From: Streptomyces sp. BK239
GTDB lineage: Bacteria > Actinomycetota > Actinomycetes > Streptomycetales > Streptomycetaceae
Direction of reading: 5' to 3'
DNA length: 64,000 bases
Assembly: GCF_004217285.1 (NCBI RefSeq)
Contig: NZ_SHKS01000006.1
Span: 310,001 to 374,000 of the forward strand
Below, one piece after another: positions 1 through 7,313 of this stretch (position 1 is the stretch's first letter; each line of letters opens with the position of its first letter). The position numbers and the translations under genes were made by a program. The notes beneath the pieces are model-generated. The model was given only the letters and a program-made list of their open reading frames with translations. It made no database searches and was not told where the DNA came from.

Positions 1-2
1 TG

Positions 3-389
3 GCCTTTCAACTGGTGCGTTCCCAGGGGGCCGGAGCGGCCACCGAAGCGGTCTCCGCCGGCTACGGCGCGTTCCATGTCTTCGCCACGCTGAACCTCGC
101 CATCCTCGCCGGGTGGGTGGTCCTCGCCCTCGGCGCCTGGCGCACGCGGGTGCTCGGCCCGATCCGTGCCGCCGCACTCGGCCTCACCGCGGCGCTGCCC
201 CTGGGGGTGCTGAAGGGCACGACGCCTCAGTCGCTGGTCGCCCTGGCCGGACTGTGCGCCGCCTTCGTGCCGCTGGGTCTGGCGCTGCTGTGGCGAGCGC
301 CCCGGCCCGGTCGGGCGGCGGTGCTGCGCTGGATGCCGCTGACCCTGGTGACGCTCGCACTGATGGTGCTGCTGGGACAGGTCGGTTGA
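3..389 (+). CDS. Membrane protein, 5' end missing
   Basis: The frame is open from base 3 to the TGA at 387-389, so the gene starts before the window. About 128 residues are visible. They form four hydrophobic stretches: a segment beginning FHVFATLNLAILAGW, then AAALGLTAALPLGVL, then VALAGLCAAFVPLGLALLW, and a C-terminal one ending LALMVLLGQVG. Short basic or polar loops separate them. This is an integral membrane protein, but I do not recognise the family. The next gene, a sensor kinase, begins on the base after this stop, so the two are probably co-transcribed. This protein may therefore be the membrane partner of, or a target linked to, that two-component system. A GTG at 15 lies in frame but has no ribosome site, so it is not the true start. 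Confidence 0.6.
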   Translation, partial: AFQLVRSQGAGAATEAVSAGYGAFHVFATLNLAILAGWVVLALGAWRTRVLGPIRAAALGLTAALPLGVLKGTTPQSLVALAGLCAAFVPLGLALLWRAPRPGRAAVLRWMPLTLVTLALMVLLGQVG

Positions 390-1571
390 GTGGACGCGTA
401 CAAGTACGGTCGGGCCATGAAGCCCGAAGGCCAGCGCCACGCCCACGCCCTCGACCTCGTCGCTGCACTGGCCCTCACCGCCGTGTACGTGGGCTTCGCC
501 CGGCTGGCCTCCGACGACGGGCAGCCCGTCTACACGGGGCCGCCCTGGCTCGGCTTGCTGATCGCAGCCATGGTCGGCCTGCCGATCGCCGTGCGCCGCC
601 GTTGGCCCGTCACGGTGCTGACGGCCGTGCTGGCCGCCCTGGCCACGGCGTCGCTCCTCGACATCCCCCGCGAGCCGTACGCCGCCGCCGGGCTCGCGGC
701 CTACCTCGTCGGACTGGCCGAGCCCGCCCGCCGTTCCGTGCCCGCGCTCGCGGTCGCGCTGCCGGTGGCGTGCGGCGCCGTCTACGCCGGGGAAGCGGTG
801 GTCACTCCCAGCGAGGACTGGCGGGGCGCCGTCGGGTTGGCCTCGGTCGTGTTCCTGGTGATCGGAGGGGCGTGGGGCGCGGGGTTCGTCCTGCGCGGGC
901 GCCGGGCCGCAGCCGCCAGGGAACAGCGGCGCCGGTCGGAGCGGGCGCTGATCGAGGAACGTCTGCGGATCGCCCGTGAGCTGCACGACATCGTCTCGCA
1001 CAACCTCAGCCTGATCGCCGTCAAGGCGGGCGTCGCCGGGCATGTGGCGGAGGCCGACCCGGCGGAGGCGCGGGCCGCCCTCAAGGTCATCGAGGAGACG
1101 AGCCGTGCCGCCCTCACCGAGATGCGGCGCACGCTCGGCGTGCTGCGCACCGAGGGCGCGCCCCTCGAACCGGTGCCGGATCTCGACCGACTCGACCGGT
1201 TCGCCGCGGAGGCGCACCGGGCCGGCGTGGAGGTCGACCTGACGGTGCGGTCCGTGGAAGGTCTGGCCGGGGGAACGCGGCTGACCGTCTACCGGATCGT
1301 CCAGGAGGCCGTCACCAACGTGGTCCGGCACGCCGCCCCGACCCGCTGCCGGGTGAGGGTCGAGGCGGACGCGCGGGAGGTGCGCATCGACATAGTGGAC
1401 GAGGGCCCGTCGTCCGCGCGCAGCCGAACCGCCCCGGAACTGCCGGGCGGGCATGGCCTCTTGGGGATGCGGGAGCGCGCGATGATGTACGGCGGCAGCT
1501 TCGAAGCGGGCCCCCGGCCGGAGGGCGGTTTCGCGGTGTCCGTCCGTCTGCCCGCCGAAGGGAGCCGATGA
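390..1571 (+). CDS. Two-component sensor histidine kinase (HisKA_3 type)
   Basis: NarL/DesK-class sensor kinase of 393 residues. The first ~170 residues contain about six hydrophobic segments with short loops, so the sensor is membrane-embedded without a large extracellular domain. The dimerisation and phosphoacceptor box follows (RELHDIVSHNLSLI), with the phosphorylated His near residue 199. The C-terminal HATPase_c domain shows the N-box (VQEAVTNVVRHA), a D-E-G motif and the GHGLLGMRER glycine-rich box. The GTG start directly follows the stop of the upstream gene and has GGGACAGG about 8 bases before it; ATG 417 is an alternative. The last four bases overlap the response regulator start (ATGA), so the pair is translationally coupled. 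The signal is unknown. Confidence 0.93.
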   Translation: MDAYKYGRAMKPEGQRHAHALDLVAALALTAVYVGFARLASDDGQPVYTGPPWLGLLIAAMVGLPIAVRRRWPVTVLTAVLAALATASLLDIPREPYAAAGLAAYLVGLAEPARRSVPALAVALPVACGAVYAGEAVVTPSEDWRGAVGLASVVFLVIGGAWGAGFVLRGRRAAAAREQRRRSERALIEERLRIARELHDIVSHNLSLIAVKAGVAGHVAEADPAEARAALKVIEETSRAALTEMRRTLGVLRTEGAPLEPVPDLDRLDRFAAEAHRAGVEVDLTVRSVEGLAGGTRLTVYRIVQEAVTNVVRHAAPTRCRVRVEADAREVRIDIVDEGPSSARSRTAPELPGGHGLLGMRERAMMYGGSFEAGPRPEGGFAVSVRLPAEGSR

Positions 1572-2260
1572 CCGTGACCGATGTGCGCCCCGTCCGGGTG
1601 CTGATCGCCGACGACCAGGCGATGGTGCGCGGCAGTTTCCGGGTCCTCGTCGACCACACGCCCGGCATGACGGCCGTGGGCGAGGCCGCGAACGGAGCGG
1701 AGGCCGTCGAACTCGCCCGCCGTGAAAGCCCGGACGTCGTCCTGATGGACGTACGCATGCCGGACGTCGACGGCATCGAGGCGACCCGGCGGATCAGCGC
1801 CGACCCGGCCCTGTCCGGCGTCCGCGTCCTCATCCTCACCACGTTCGACCTCGACGAGTACGTCTACGCCGCCCTGCGCGCCGGCGCCGCGGGCTTCCTG
1901 CTGAAGGACACCCCGCCGATGGAGGTCCTCACCGCCATAGGCGTCGTCGCCGCGGGGGAGGCGCTGCTCGCTCCCTCGGTGACCCGCCGCCTGATAGCGG
2001 AGTTCGCCCGCCGCCCGGAGCCGGCCCGCCCACCCAGCCGCTCCCTGGACGCGATCACCGACCGCGAGCTGGAAGTGCTCGGCCTGATCGCCCGAGGTCT
2101 GTCCAACACGGAGATCGCGGAACACCTCCACCTGAGCCTGGCCACGGTCAAAACCCACATCGGACGCCTGCTCACCAAACTCCACGCCCGAGACCGAGCC
2201 CAACTCGTGATCGTCGCCTACGAGACGGGGGTGACGGGCGTCGGCCGAGGCGGAATGTGA
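1568..2260 (+). CDS. Two-component response regulator, NarL/LuxR family
   Basis: Response regulator of 230 residues and cognate partner of the kinase whose stop overlaps its start. The receiver domain has the acidic pair in LIADDQAMVR, the phospho-acceptor Asp in LMDVRMPDVDG (about residue 61), a conserved Thr in ILTTFD and the Lys in LLKDTPP. A linker leads to a C-terminal LuxR helix-turn-helix (ITDRELEVLGLIARGLSNTE, then SLATVKTHIGRLLTKL). It should bind DNA as a phosphorylated dimer. Its targets are not visible in the window; the upstream membrane gene is a candidate through operon context. Confidence 0.94.
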   Translation: MTVTDVRPVRVLIADDQAMVRGSFRVLVDHTPGMTAVGEAANGAEAVELARRESPDVVLMDVRMPDVDGIEATRRISADPALSGVRVLILTTFDLDEYVYAALRAGAAGFLLKDTPPMEVLTAIGVVAAGEALLAPSVTRRLIAEFARRPEPARPPSRSLDAITDRELEVLGLIARGLSNTEIAEHLHLSLATVKTHIGRLLTKLHARDRAQLVIVAYETGVTGVGRGGM

Positions 2261-2436
2261 AGCCCGGCCCTGCTGAGGGCGAACGGGGCGGAACTCAAAG
2301 AGGGGGCTGTCCCGTATCGATGAAGCTCACCCTCTTCGACGAGTCCGCGTCGGGATCCTGAGGGGCAGTTGGACATGGCCGTCCCGCAGGGGGCGTTTCA
2401 GGGTGGTTGAGTCGACGACGGCCGCGCTCGGGCGGT

Positions 2437-2851
2437 TCAGAGCAGGCTGGGGCTGTTGTCGGTGTCGACGTCGAGGCTGTTGTCGACGCGCTTGCTGTTG
2501 TCGATGCGCGTGCTCGCGTCGACGTCCGAACTCACACCGCAGCGGTTGTTGTTCGCCGACTGGGAGGCGTCGCCGCCGGTCGCCTCGCCGCCCGAACCTG
2601 TGATGACTCCGGAGGCGTTGCTGCCTCCGTTCGTACCGGTGGCTCCCCCCTTCGGTGACGACCACGATCAACTGGCTCACCAGGCTGTCGCCGCCGGACG
2701 CGTCGACGAGGGAGAGGTTCGTCGGGTTGTTGCACTGGATGACGAGCGGAAGGTCGCCGGAGTCGGCCCCCGCGACAGCGGCGCCGGAACCGAATACCGG
2801 GGTGCCGAGGGCGAGCACCACGGCCGTGGCGGTGCGAATGACAGGTCCCAC
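2437..2851 (-). pseudogene. Small secreted Asn/Ser/Gly-rich protein, frameshifted
   Basis: The GTG start at 2851 has a strong ribosome site (GGAAAGGAGAACTC). The product opens with a signal peptide (TATAVVLALGTPVFGSGAAVAGA) and a conserved-looking core (LPLVIQCNNPTNLSLVDA, then SLVSQLIVVVTEGG). At a run of six C on the plus strand (2645-2650) the frame changes to Arg-rich nonsense. Removing one base restores a coherent tail rich in Gly, Ser and Asn (ATGTNGGSNASGVITGSGGE, DASQSANNNRCGVSS, IDNSKRVDNSLDVDTDNSPS) ending at TGA 2437-2439. The repaired protein has about 137 residues and two Cys. I do not recognise the family. Its size and composition recall surface proteins such as rodlins or chaplins, but I see no clear chaplin motif. 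The cause may be a real frameshift, slippage or a sequencing error. Confidence 0.7.
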
Positions 2852-3301
2852 GAGTTCTCCTTTCCGAAGGGCGCCCGATTCGGCGCCACAGAGAAAACAA
2901 CCACCCCACCCGAAAACGGTTCAGGGCCGGCAGCGCCCGGACATCTCAGGCCGAAGAAGGCCGGGGGCATCGAGCGGACGCCGCGACACGGCAAACCGAC
3001 GACTGCGCAGGGTTCACAGCAGGCCCGGGGCGTTGTCGAACGTGAAATCGGGTCGGGAAGCCCCGTGAACACAGGAGAACTACGGGGTGGTGTTTCCCCA
3101 GGCCAGATGCACTCAGACCGACGTCTCTGCAGGTCACGGCCCCGCTCAAGGAAAACTCCTGTGTGCTGGATCCGTTCCCTCGGGGGCGGGGCGGGAGGGC
3201 GGGCGCTCTTGCAGACGTCGGTGCGTGTGGCGCCAGGAGTAGCGTGGGAGCTGCGGGGCGGAGTCCCGCGGTCGCACCGGCCCTACAGACGGGTGGTCAT
3301 T
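2852..3301. other. Divergent intergenic region without a gene
   Basis: About 450 bases lie between the secreted-protein gene (minus) and the first DUF5994 gene (plus), so both promoters should be here. The ribosome site of the minus gene is at the left edge. A CCCCGT...ACGGGG inverted repeat with a 15-base loop lies at 3061-3087. On the minus strand near 3010-3050 a short reading of DFTFDNAPGLL followed by a stop resembles the tail of the neighbouring secreted protein (DNSPSLL), but it extends only ~17 codons. I see no convincing -35/-10 pair. Confidence 0.35.
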
Positions 3302-3784
3302 ATGACCAGCTCGGATACACCACCTGTCCCCCGGCGTCTGCCCAGTGGCGTCCACGAGGCCGTGCGGCCGGGGTGTGCGCTTCTCCGGCTGGAGACGACC
3401 GAATCACGCAAAGGCGTGCTCGACGGCGCGTGGTGGCCGCGCTCGCGCGACATCGGCGCCGAGCTGCCCGCCCTGTTGAGTGCCCTCGTCGCCCACCTCG
3501 GCCCCGTGTCCCGTGTGGGGTTGGATGCCGCCGCCTGGGAGGGTCTCCCGACGCGTACCGTCGTGGACGACCACGTGGTGCACGTCGACTCCTTCCCGGT
3601 CGGTGACGACACGGTCCTGATCACCCGGGCCGACCGGGACATCTTCTCGCTGCTGGTCGTCCCGCCCGACGCGGCACCGGATGCCGCCCGTGCCGCGATG
3701 GCCCAGGCGGTCCGGGCGGACAACGTCAGCGACGCGGAACAGATCCTCATCGACACCGTGAGCGGGCGTGGTCCTGTGGGCTGA
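3302..3784 (+). CDS. DUF5994 family protein (copy 1)
   Basis: 160-residue soluble protein of the actinobacterial DUF5994 family. The signature is RLETTESRKGVLDGAWWPRS followed by RDIGAELPALLSAL near residues 32-60; the family core is LDGAWWPRSRD plus ELPAL. The C-terminal half is an alpha/beta segment (VLITRADRDIFSLLVVPPDA). The ATG at 3302 is the first start in the frame with the family N-terminus. No enzymatic motif is visible and the molecular role is unknown. It is the only plus-strand member of the island; two paralogues are at 4521-5117 and 6643-7155, close to STAS and PP2C genes. That context suggests a role in stress or general signalling, which is inference from position only. Confidence 0.85.
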   Translation: MTSSDTPPVPRRLPSGVHEAVRPGCALLRLETTESRKGVLDGAWWPRSRDIGAELPALLSALVAHLGPVSRVGLDAAAWEGLPTRTVVDDHVVHVDSFPVGDDTVLITRADRDIFSLLVVPPDAAPDAARAAMAQAVRADNVSDAEQILIDTVSGRGPVG

Positions 3785-3857
3785 AGGGGTGGCGCGGGGC
3801 GCGACCGGCGTACGGCTTGACCACGGCGGCCCGTTCCCTGGGGCGCTTCTGCCGACG

Positions 3858-4205
3858 TCAGGCCCGCTGAGGGCGCGTCCCTCCCGGCCTCATCGGGTAG
3901 AGCAGGCCATCGGAGCCCGTGTCCATGAGCAGTCGTTCGGTCTGCGGGGAGGGGTGGTGCAGCAGGAGGAACGCCTGGGCCTCGGCGGCTTGCTCGGACA
4001 CGTCGAGGAAGACGCTCAGGCCGCTGTCGTCACAGCGGTCGACGGTGGTCAGATCGACGTCGATGAGGGTGATGCCGTCCCGCAGACACTGCTCCAGAGC
4101 GGCGCGCATCCGGGGCGCGGTGACGGGGTCGATCACACCGGCCAGGGTGACCAGGGCCCGCGCGCCCCGGTCGTGCCGGTAGATGTTCAGCCGCGGAAGA
4201 GTCAT
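3858..4205 (-). CDS. STAS-domain protein (anti-anti-sigma-like), Asp at the phosphosite
   Basis: 115-residue single STAS domain: strand LVTLAGVIDP, helix MRAALEQCLRDG, strand ITLIDVDLTTV, then the phosphosite loop DRCDDSGLSVFLD. In SpoIIAA and RsbV this loop reads D-S-S-G or D-S-T-G, and the first Ser is phosphorylated by the anti-sigma kinase. Here that Ser is Asp (C-D-D-S-G-L), so it cannot be phosphorylated in the usual way and may mimic the phosphorylated form. The ATG at 4205 has GAGG upstream. It is the third gene of a tight minus-strand operon (DUF5994, small membrane protein, STAS; gaps of 10 and 11 bases). The role is probably in a partner-switching circuit. Confidence 0.85.
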   Translation of the reverse strand: MTLPRLNIYRHDRGARALVTLAGVIDPVTAPRMRAALEQCLRDGITLIDVDLTTVDRCDDSGLSVFLDVSEQAAEAQAFLLLHHPSPQTERLLMDTGSDGLLYPMRPGGTRPQRA

Positions 4206-4216
4206 GACGCCTCGGT

Positions 4217-4510
4217 TCAGATGCTCGGATCCTCGGGTGCTCCAGAGCCTGCGTCCACGCCCCGGGCTCGCGTCGCCGCGGGCCGGGCGGGCGGTGGGGC
4301 GGGGTGGCCGGGTGGCCTGTCGGACGCCTGGATGCCGGCCCATGGCGCGGGGTGCGTCTGGGGCGCGCCACGGCCACGGCGACCGGGCCGGGGGGTGCTG
4401 TACCGGTACGCCGCGATCCTGTCGGCGTGCTGGAGCTTGAGCCGGTGGATCACGTACGCCGCCACTGTGACTAGGGCCAGGAAAGCGATCGCCGTCAGGA
4501 AGGCGTTCAT
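4217..4510 (-). CDS. Small single-pass membrane protein
   Basis: 97-residue protein with one N-terminal transmembrane helix (NAFLTAIAFLALVTVAAYVI), then HRLKLQHADRIAAYRYS and a long Pro/Arg/Ala-rich tail that is probably cytoplasmic and disordered. The chosen start is ATG 4510, preceded by GAGGTGGCCGCC; GTG 4519 would add three residues. It lies 10 bases after the DUF5994 stop and 11 bases before the STAS start, so it is very likely the middle gene of that operon. I do not recognise a family. A membrane anchor or sensor for the STAS/DUF5994 partners is possible. Confidence 0.6.
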   Translation of the reverse strand: MNAFLTAIAFLALVTVAAYVIHRLKLQHADRIAAYRYSTPRPGRRGRGAPQTHPAPWAGIQASDRPPGHPAPPPARPAATRARGVDAGSGAPEDPSI

Positions 4511-4520
4511 GGCGGCCACC

Positions 4521-5117
4521 TCACATACCGATGATCAGCCGGCTGGCCGGCCCTGGCGGACCGGTCTGTCCGGTGCCGGCCGCGGACACCGCCGAGGCGC
4601 CGCCCTCGTACTCCCATGCCTCGTCCGGGTCCAGTGCCTGGTCGGTGGGGGAGACGGCGTGCCGGGCCGCTTCCGCCGCGATCAGCGCGCGGGCGGTCAG
4701 GGGTGGGCCGTCGTGGTCGGACGCGGCTGCCAGCAGCCGGGCCGCCGACTCCGCCCCGGTCCCGGGCGGGATGACGAGGAGATCGAAGCGCCCGGTGCCG
4801 TAGGAGAGCAGCAGCAGCTTGTGCGGGTCGATCTCCGGCGTGATCCAGCCGACCTTGACGATGTGCCCACTCACGGGGATCTCGCGAGGGATGACCGGCC
4901 AGTGCTCCGGGTTGACGGCGATACGGGTGATGCGGCCCCACAGGGGGTCCAGCACGTCGGTGAGCGCCGGCAGTTCACTCAGTAGGTCCCGGGACCGTGG
5001 CCACCAGGCTCCGTCCAGCAGCCCGCGGGAGGCGCCGTCGGTCTTCAGCGCGAGACGCGCGGCCGGGGCTGTGACGGGCTCGCGGTGCGGCAGGGTGGGG
5101 TACAAGGTCGCCGACAT
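4521..5117 (-). CDS. DUF5994 family protein (copy 2)
   Basis: 198-residue DUF5994 protein: RLALKTDGASRGLLDGAWWP followed by RSRDLLSELPALTDVLDPLW in the first third. A beta-rich centre follows (HWPVIPREIPVSGHIVKVGW), then RFDLLVIPPGTGAESAARLL and an acidic tail containing DEAWEYEGG. The start chosen is ATG 5117 (MSATLYPTLPHREP); the open frame continues upstream to 5225 through the repeat element, which is DNA-level conserved rather than coding. It is the first gene of a three-gene minus-strand operon with the small membrane protein and the STAS protein. The biochemical function is unknown. Confidence 0.85.
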   Translation of the reverse strand: MSATLYPTLPHREPVTAPAARLALKTDGASRGLLDGAWWPRSRDLLSELPALTDVLDPLWGRITRIAVNPEHWPVIPREIPVSGHIVKVGWITPEIDPHKLLLLSYGTGRFDLLVIPPGTGAESAARLLAAASDHDGPPLTARALIAAEAARHAVSPTDQALDPDEAWEYEGGASAVSAAGTGQTGPPGPASRLIIGM

Positions 5118-5167
5118 GGCGCAGACCTGTCTCCGGGCCACCTGTGCCGCGGCCCGGGTGTCATCCT

Positions 5168-5219
5168 TCGCCGGGGACGACCCGGCGTGGAAGCCGGTGT
5201 GCGAGATGCCCTCGGTACT
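5168..5219 (-). repeat. 52-bp dispersed upstream element, copy A
   Basis: Aligns without gaps with 8437-8488, 47 of 52 bases identical, same orientation. It lies 51 bases upstream of the DUF5994 copy 2 start. Read toward the gene it begins AGTACCGAGGGCATC and ends CCACGCCGGGTCGTCC. A weaker third copy is at 7208-7256. Position and conservation suggest a shared promoter or operator of the signalling island. Confidence 0.6.
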
Positions 5220-5319
5220 GCCCACACTACTCCGCGTTCACGGGCGGCGAGGGGCAGTGGCCGCACGGATGTGCGGTACCTGCCGTCGTGCAACGGTGAC
5301 GGACGGCGGGGACGAGAGG

Positions 5320-6582
5320 TCAGCCGCGCCACTCCGCCATGAGCAGCGTCGCGTCGTCGCTGGTCTGTCCGCCGCGCGCCCGTTTGAGCGTGTGGGACAG
5401 GGCGCGCGTCACCGCTCGGATGCCGCGGCCTGTCCTCTCCAGATGGTTCACACAGTCGATCAGCTGGTCCTCCCCGAACTCCTCCCCGCCGCTCTTGTGT
5501 TCCTCGACCACTCCGTCGGTGAAGCAGAGGACTCGGTCCCCGGGCACCAGCCCCAGTTCGCTCACCCGAGGCTCCGAACCGCCCAGCCCGACGGGAAGGG
5601 TCGTCGGGGCGACCAGACGCTGTGCGACGCGGTGGTCGCGGACGAGGATCGGCGGCGGGTGCCCGGCGTTGACCCACTGCACCCGCCCCGTCGTCGTGTC
5701 CAGCTGCAGCATCTGCGCAGTGGCGAAGTGCTCGGGACCGAACTGCTCGGCCACGGCGCGGTCCATGAATTCGTAGATCTTCTGCAGTCCGATGCCGGCG
5801 CGGCGGGCGTGGCGGTAGGCGCCGATGGCCACGGTGGCCATCGCGGCCGCGTCCAGTCCGTGCCCCATCGCGTCGATCATGACCACGTGGAGGACGTCGC
5901 CGTTCAGCGCGTAGTCGAAGCTGTCGCCGCCCACGTCGTAGGCGGGCTCCAGGATCCCGGCGACGGCGACCCGGGGCATGATCATGGCCAGCGGTGGCAG
6001 CAGGGACCACTGGATCTCCGCGGCGACGCTCATCCCCTCATCGCGTCGGACGTCGAAGAACAGGTCGGAATAGCCGTGCTTGGTCACCAGAAGGTCGGCC
6101 ACCAGGCCGGAGATTCTGAGCAGCAGACGACGGTCGTCGTCATCGACGCTGTCCAGCGTCACCGCCATGACCCCCACCTGGTCACCGCCGTCCAGCAGGG
6201 GCAGATGGACCCGGACGCCGTCCTCCTGGGGCACCTCGACAGGGACGGCGTCGAGAAAGCAGCGGCCCGCCTCGGAGCCGTCGATCACCTGGGGTTCCCC
6301 GCCGGTGAGTCCCTCACCGGGCAGCGGTACGAGCACCATCTGGCCGTAGTCCTGCAACAGCACCTGCGGACGGCGGCCGCCGAGCCGGTCCACCACGTCG
6401 GCGACCAGGGGCCCGATGAGATGGGGCGGGAGTTCGTGCGCGCTGTCGAGGATCTTTCCGAGGAGCGCTTCCCCGAAGCTTTCGGACCGGTCCGGGCGCC
6501 GTCCTGCTGTCAGCCCCTCACCTTCCGCGGTCACGCTTCGGGCGGGGGCGGGCCGGGGTGACAACGGATCTGTCGGTGCCAT
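5320..6582 (-). CDS. SpoIIE/PP2C-type serine phosphatase with GAF-like N-terminus
   Basis: 420-residue PP2C-like phosphatase of the SpoIIE/RsbU class, which dephosphorylates STAS anti-anti-sigma factors. Residues ~35-190 form a GAF-like sensor region (LLGKILDSAHELPPHLIGPL, then DYGQMVLVPLPGEG). The catalytic domain shows the metal-binding motifs in order: EPAYDVGGDSFDYA, VMIDAMGHGLDAA, VNAGHPPPILV, VLCFTDGVVEEH and SDDATLLMAEWRG. All the expected Asp residues are present, so it should be active. It sits between the two DUF5994/STAS groups on the same strand. Puzzlingly, the two STAS proteins next to it lack the usual phospho-Ser, so its substrate may be elsewhere. Confidence 0.92.
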   Translation of the reverse strand: MAPTDPLSPRPAPARSVTAEGEGLTAGRRPDRSESFGEALLGKILDSAHELPPHLIGPLVADVVDRLGGRRPQVLLQDYGQMVLVPLPGEGLTGGEPQVIDGSEAGRCFLDAVPVEVPQEDGVRVHLPLLDGGDQVGVMAVTLDSVDDDDRRLLLRISGLVADLLVTKHGYSDLFFDVRRDEGMSVAAEIQWSLLPPLAMIMPRVAVAGILEPAYDVGGDSFDYALNGDVLHVVMIDAMGHGLDAAAMATVAIGAYRHARRAGIGLQKIYEFMDRAVAEQFGPEHFATAQMLQLDTTTGRVQWVNAGHPPPILVRDHRVAQRLVAPTTLPVGLGGSEPRVSELGLVPGDRVLCFTDGVVEEHKSGGEEFGEDQLIDCVNHLERTGRGIRAVTRALSHTLKRARGGQTSDDATLLMAEWRG

Positions 6583-6642
6583 GGCTCCATCATGCGGTCG
6601 TGGACGCCCGTCCCGCCGGTCGGGCGGAGCCGGCCGGGCTGC

Positions 6643-7155
6643 TCACCTGGGTCCGGCTCCTCCTTCCGACTCCCATGTGTCCTGTCCGTCGAGGCCGCTC
6701 TCGGCGAGTGCCAGCAGGCGCGGAGCCGACAGCGGGTTCGCGGGGTCGGCAGCAGCGGTCAGCAGCCGGGTGGCCACTCGGGCCGGCTCGTCCGGGGGGA
6801 TCACCAGCAGTTCCCAGCGCCCCACGGTGCCGCAGTCCACGGTGATGGCGTGCGCTTCGGCGGCGGAATCGGTCAGTACCACCTCGATCACGTGGCCGGG
6901 TGCCATCACCTCCTGCGGGGCATCGGGCCAAGAGGCCGTCCCCACGGTCACGCGGGTGATGGTGCCGATGCCCGGATCCAAGGAGCCGACCAGCACGGGC
7001 AGCTCCAGTTCCAGTGCGTCGCAGCGCGGCCACCATGCGCCGTCCAGCGGGCCATGGCTGACGTCCGGCGTGAGGCGCAGCCGGGGCCAGGGCATGCGGT
7101 AGGAGTGCCCGTCACCTGGCGCCGTACCCTCGGCGGGCTTTGAGATGGCGTTCAT
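6643..7155 (-). CDS. DUF5994 family protein (copy 3)
   Basis: 170-residue DUF5994 protein: RLRLTPDVSHGPLDGAWWPR followed by CDALELELPVLVGSLDPGIG, then WPDAPQEVMAPGHVIEVVL, RWELLVIPPDEPARVATRLL and a C-terminal DTWESEGG that matches the DEAWEYEGG tail of copy 2. It differs from the other copies in having Cys in place of Ser-Arg within PRSRD (PRCDA). It starts at ATG 7155 and lies 60 bases upstream of the phosphatase gene on the same strand, so the two may form a pair. Function unknown. Confidence 0.85.
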   Translation of the reverse strand: MNAISKPAEGTAPGDGHSYRMPWPRLRLTPDVSHGPLDGAWWPRCDALELELPVLVGSLDPGIGTITRVTVGTASWPDAPQEVMAPGHVIEVVLTDSAAEAHAITVDCGTVGRWELLVIPPDEPARVATRLLTAAADPANPLSAPRLLALAESGLDGQDTWESEGGAGPR

Positions 7156-7207
7156 CGTGCGATCCCGTTCCGGGCCGTGCGGTTTCCGGCTGCCCGTGTC
7201 GTGTCAC

Positions 7208-7256
7208 TCGCCGGGAACGGCGCCACAGTCATAGTGCGCCCGGAAGTTCTCGGTAT
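7208..7256 (-). repeat. Diverged copy C of the island upstream element
   Basis: Shares the ordered blocks TCGCCGGGRACG, AGTGCG and CTCGGTA with copies A (5168-5219) and B (8437-8488), with small gaps. It lies about 50-100 bases upstream of DUF5994 copy 3, the same placement as copy A relative to copy 2. The homology is weaker and judged by eye only. Confidence 0.35.
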
Positions 7257-7313
7257 GTCCCAGATTACTCCCGGCTGTGGCAGGCGGTGGCGCGCAGCCA
7301 TCGCACTGCCGCA

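Noticed and set aside
3007..3060. Minus-strand tail FDNAPGLL-stop similar to the end of the secreted protein
   Set aside because: Only ~17 codons before a stop; too short to call a paralogue.
5160..5225. Sigma-B promoter in the repeat element
   Set aside because: GGGTCG instead of GGGTAY and a wrong spacing; left as an element of unknown binding factor.
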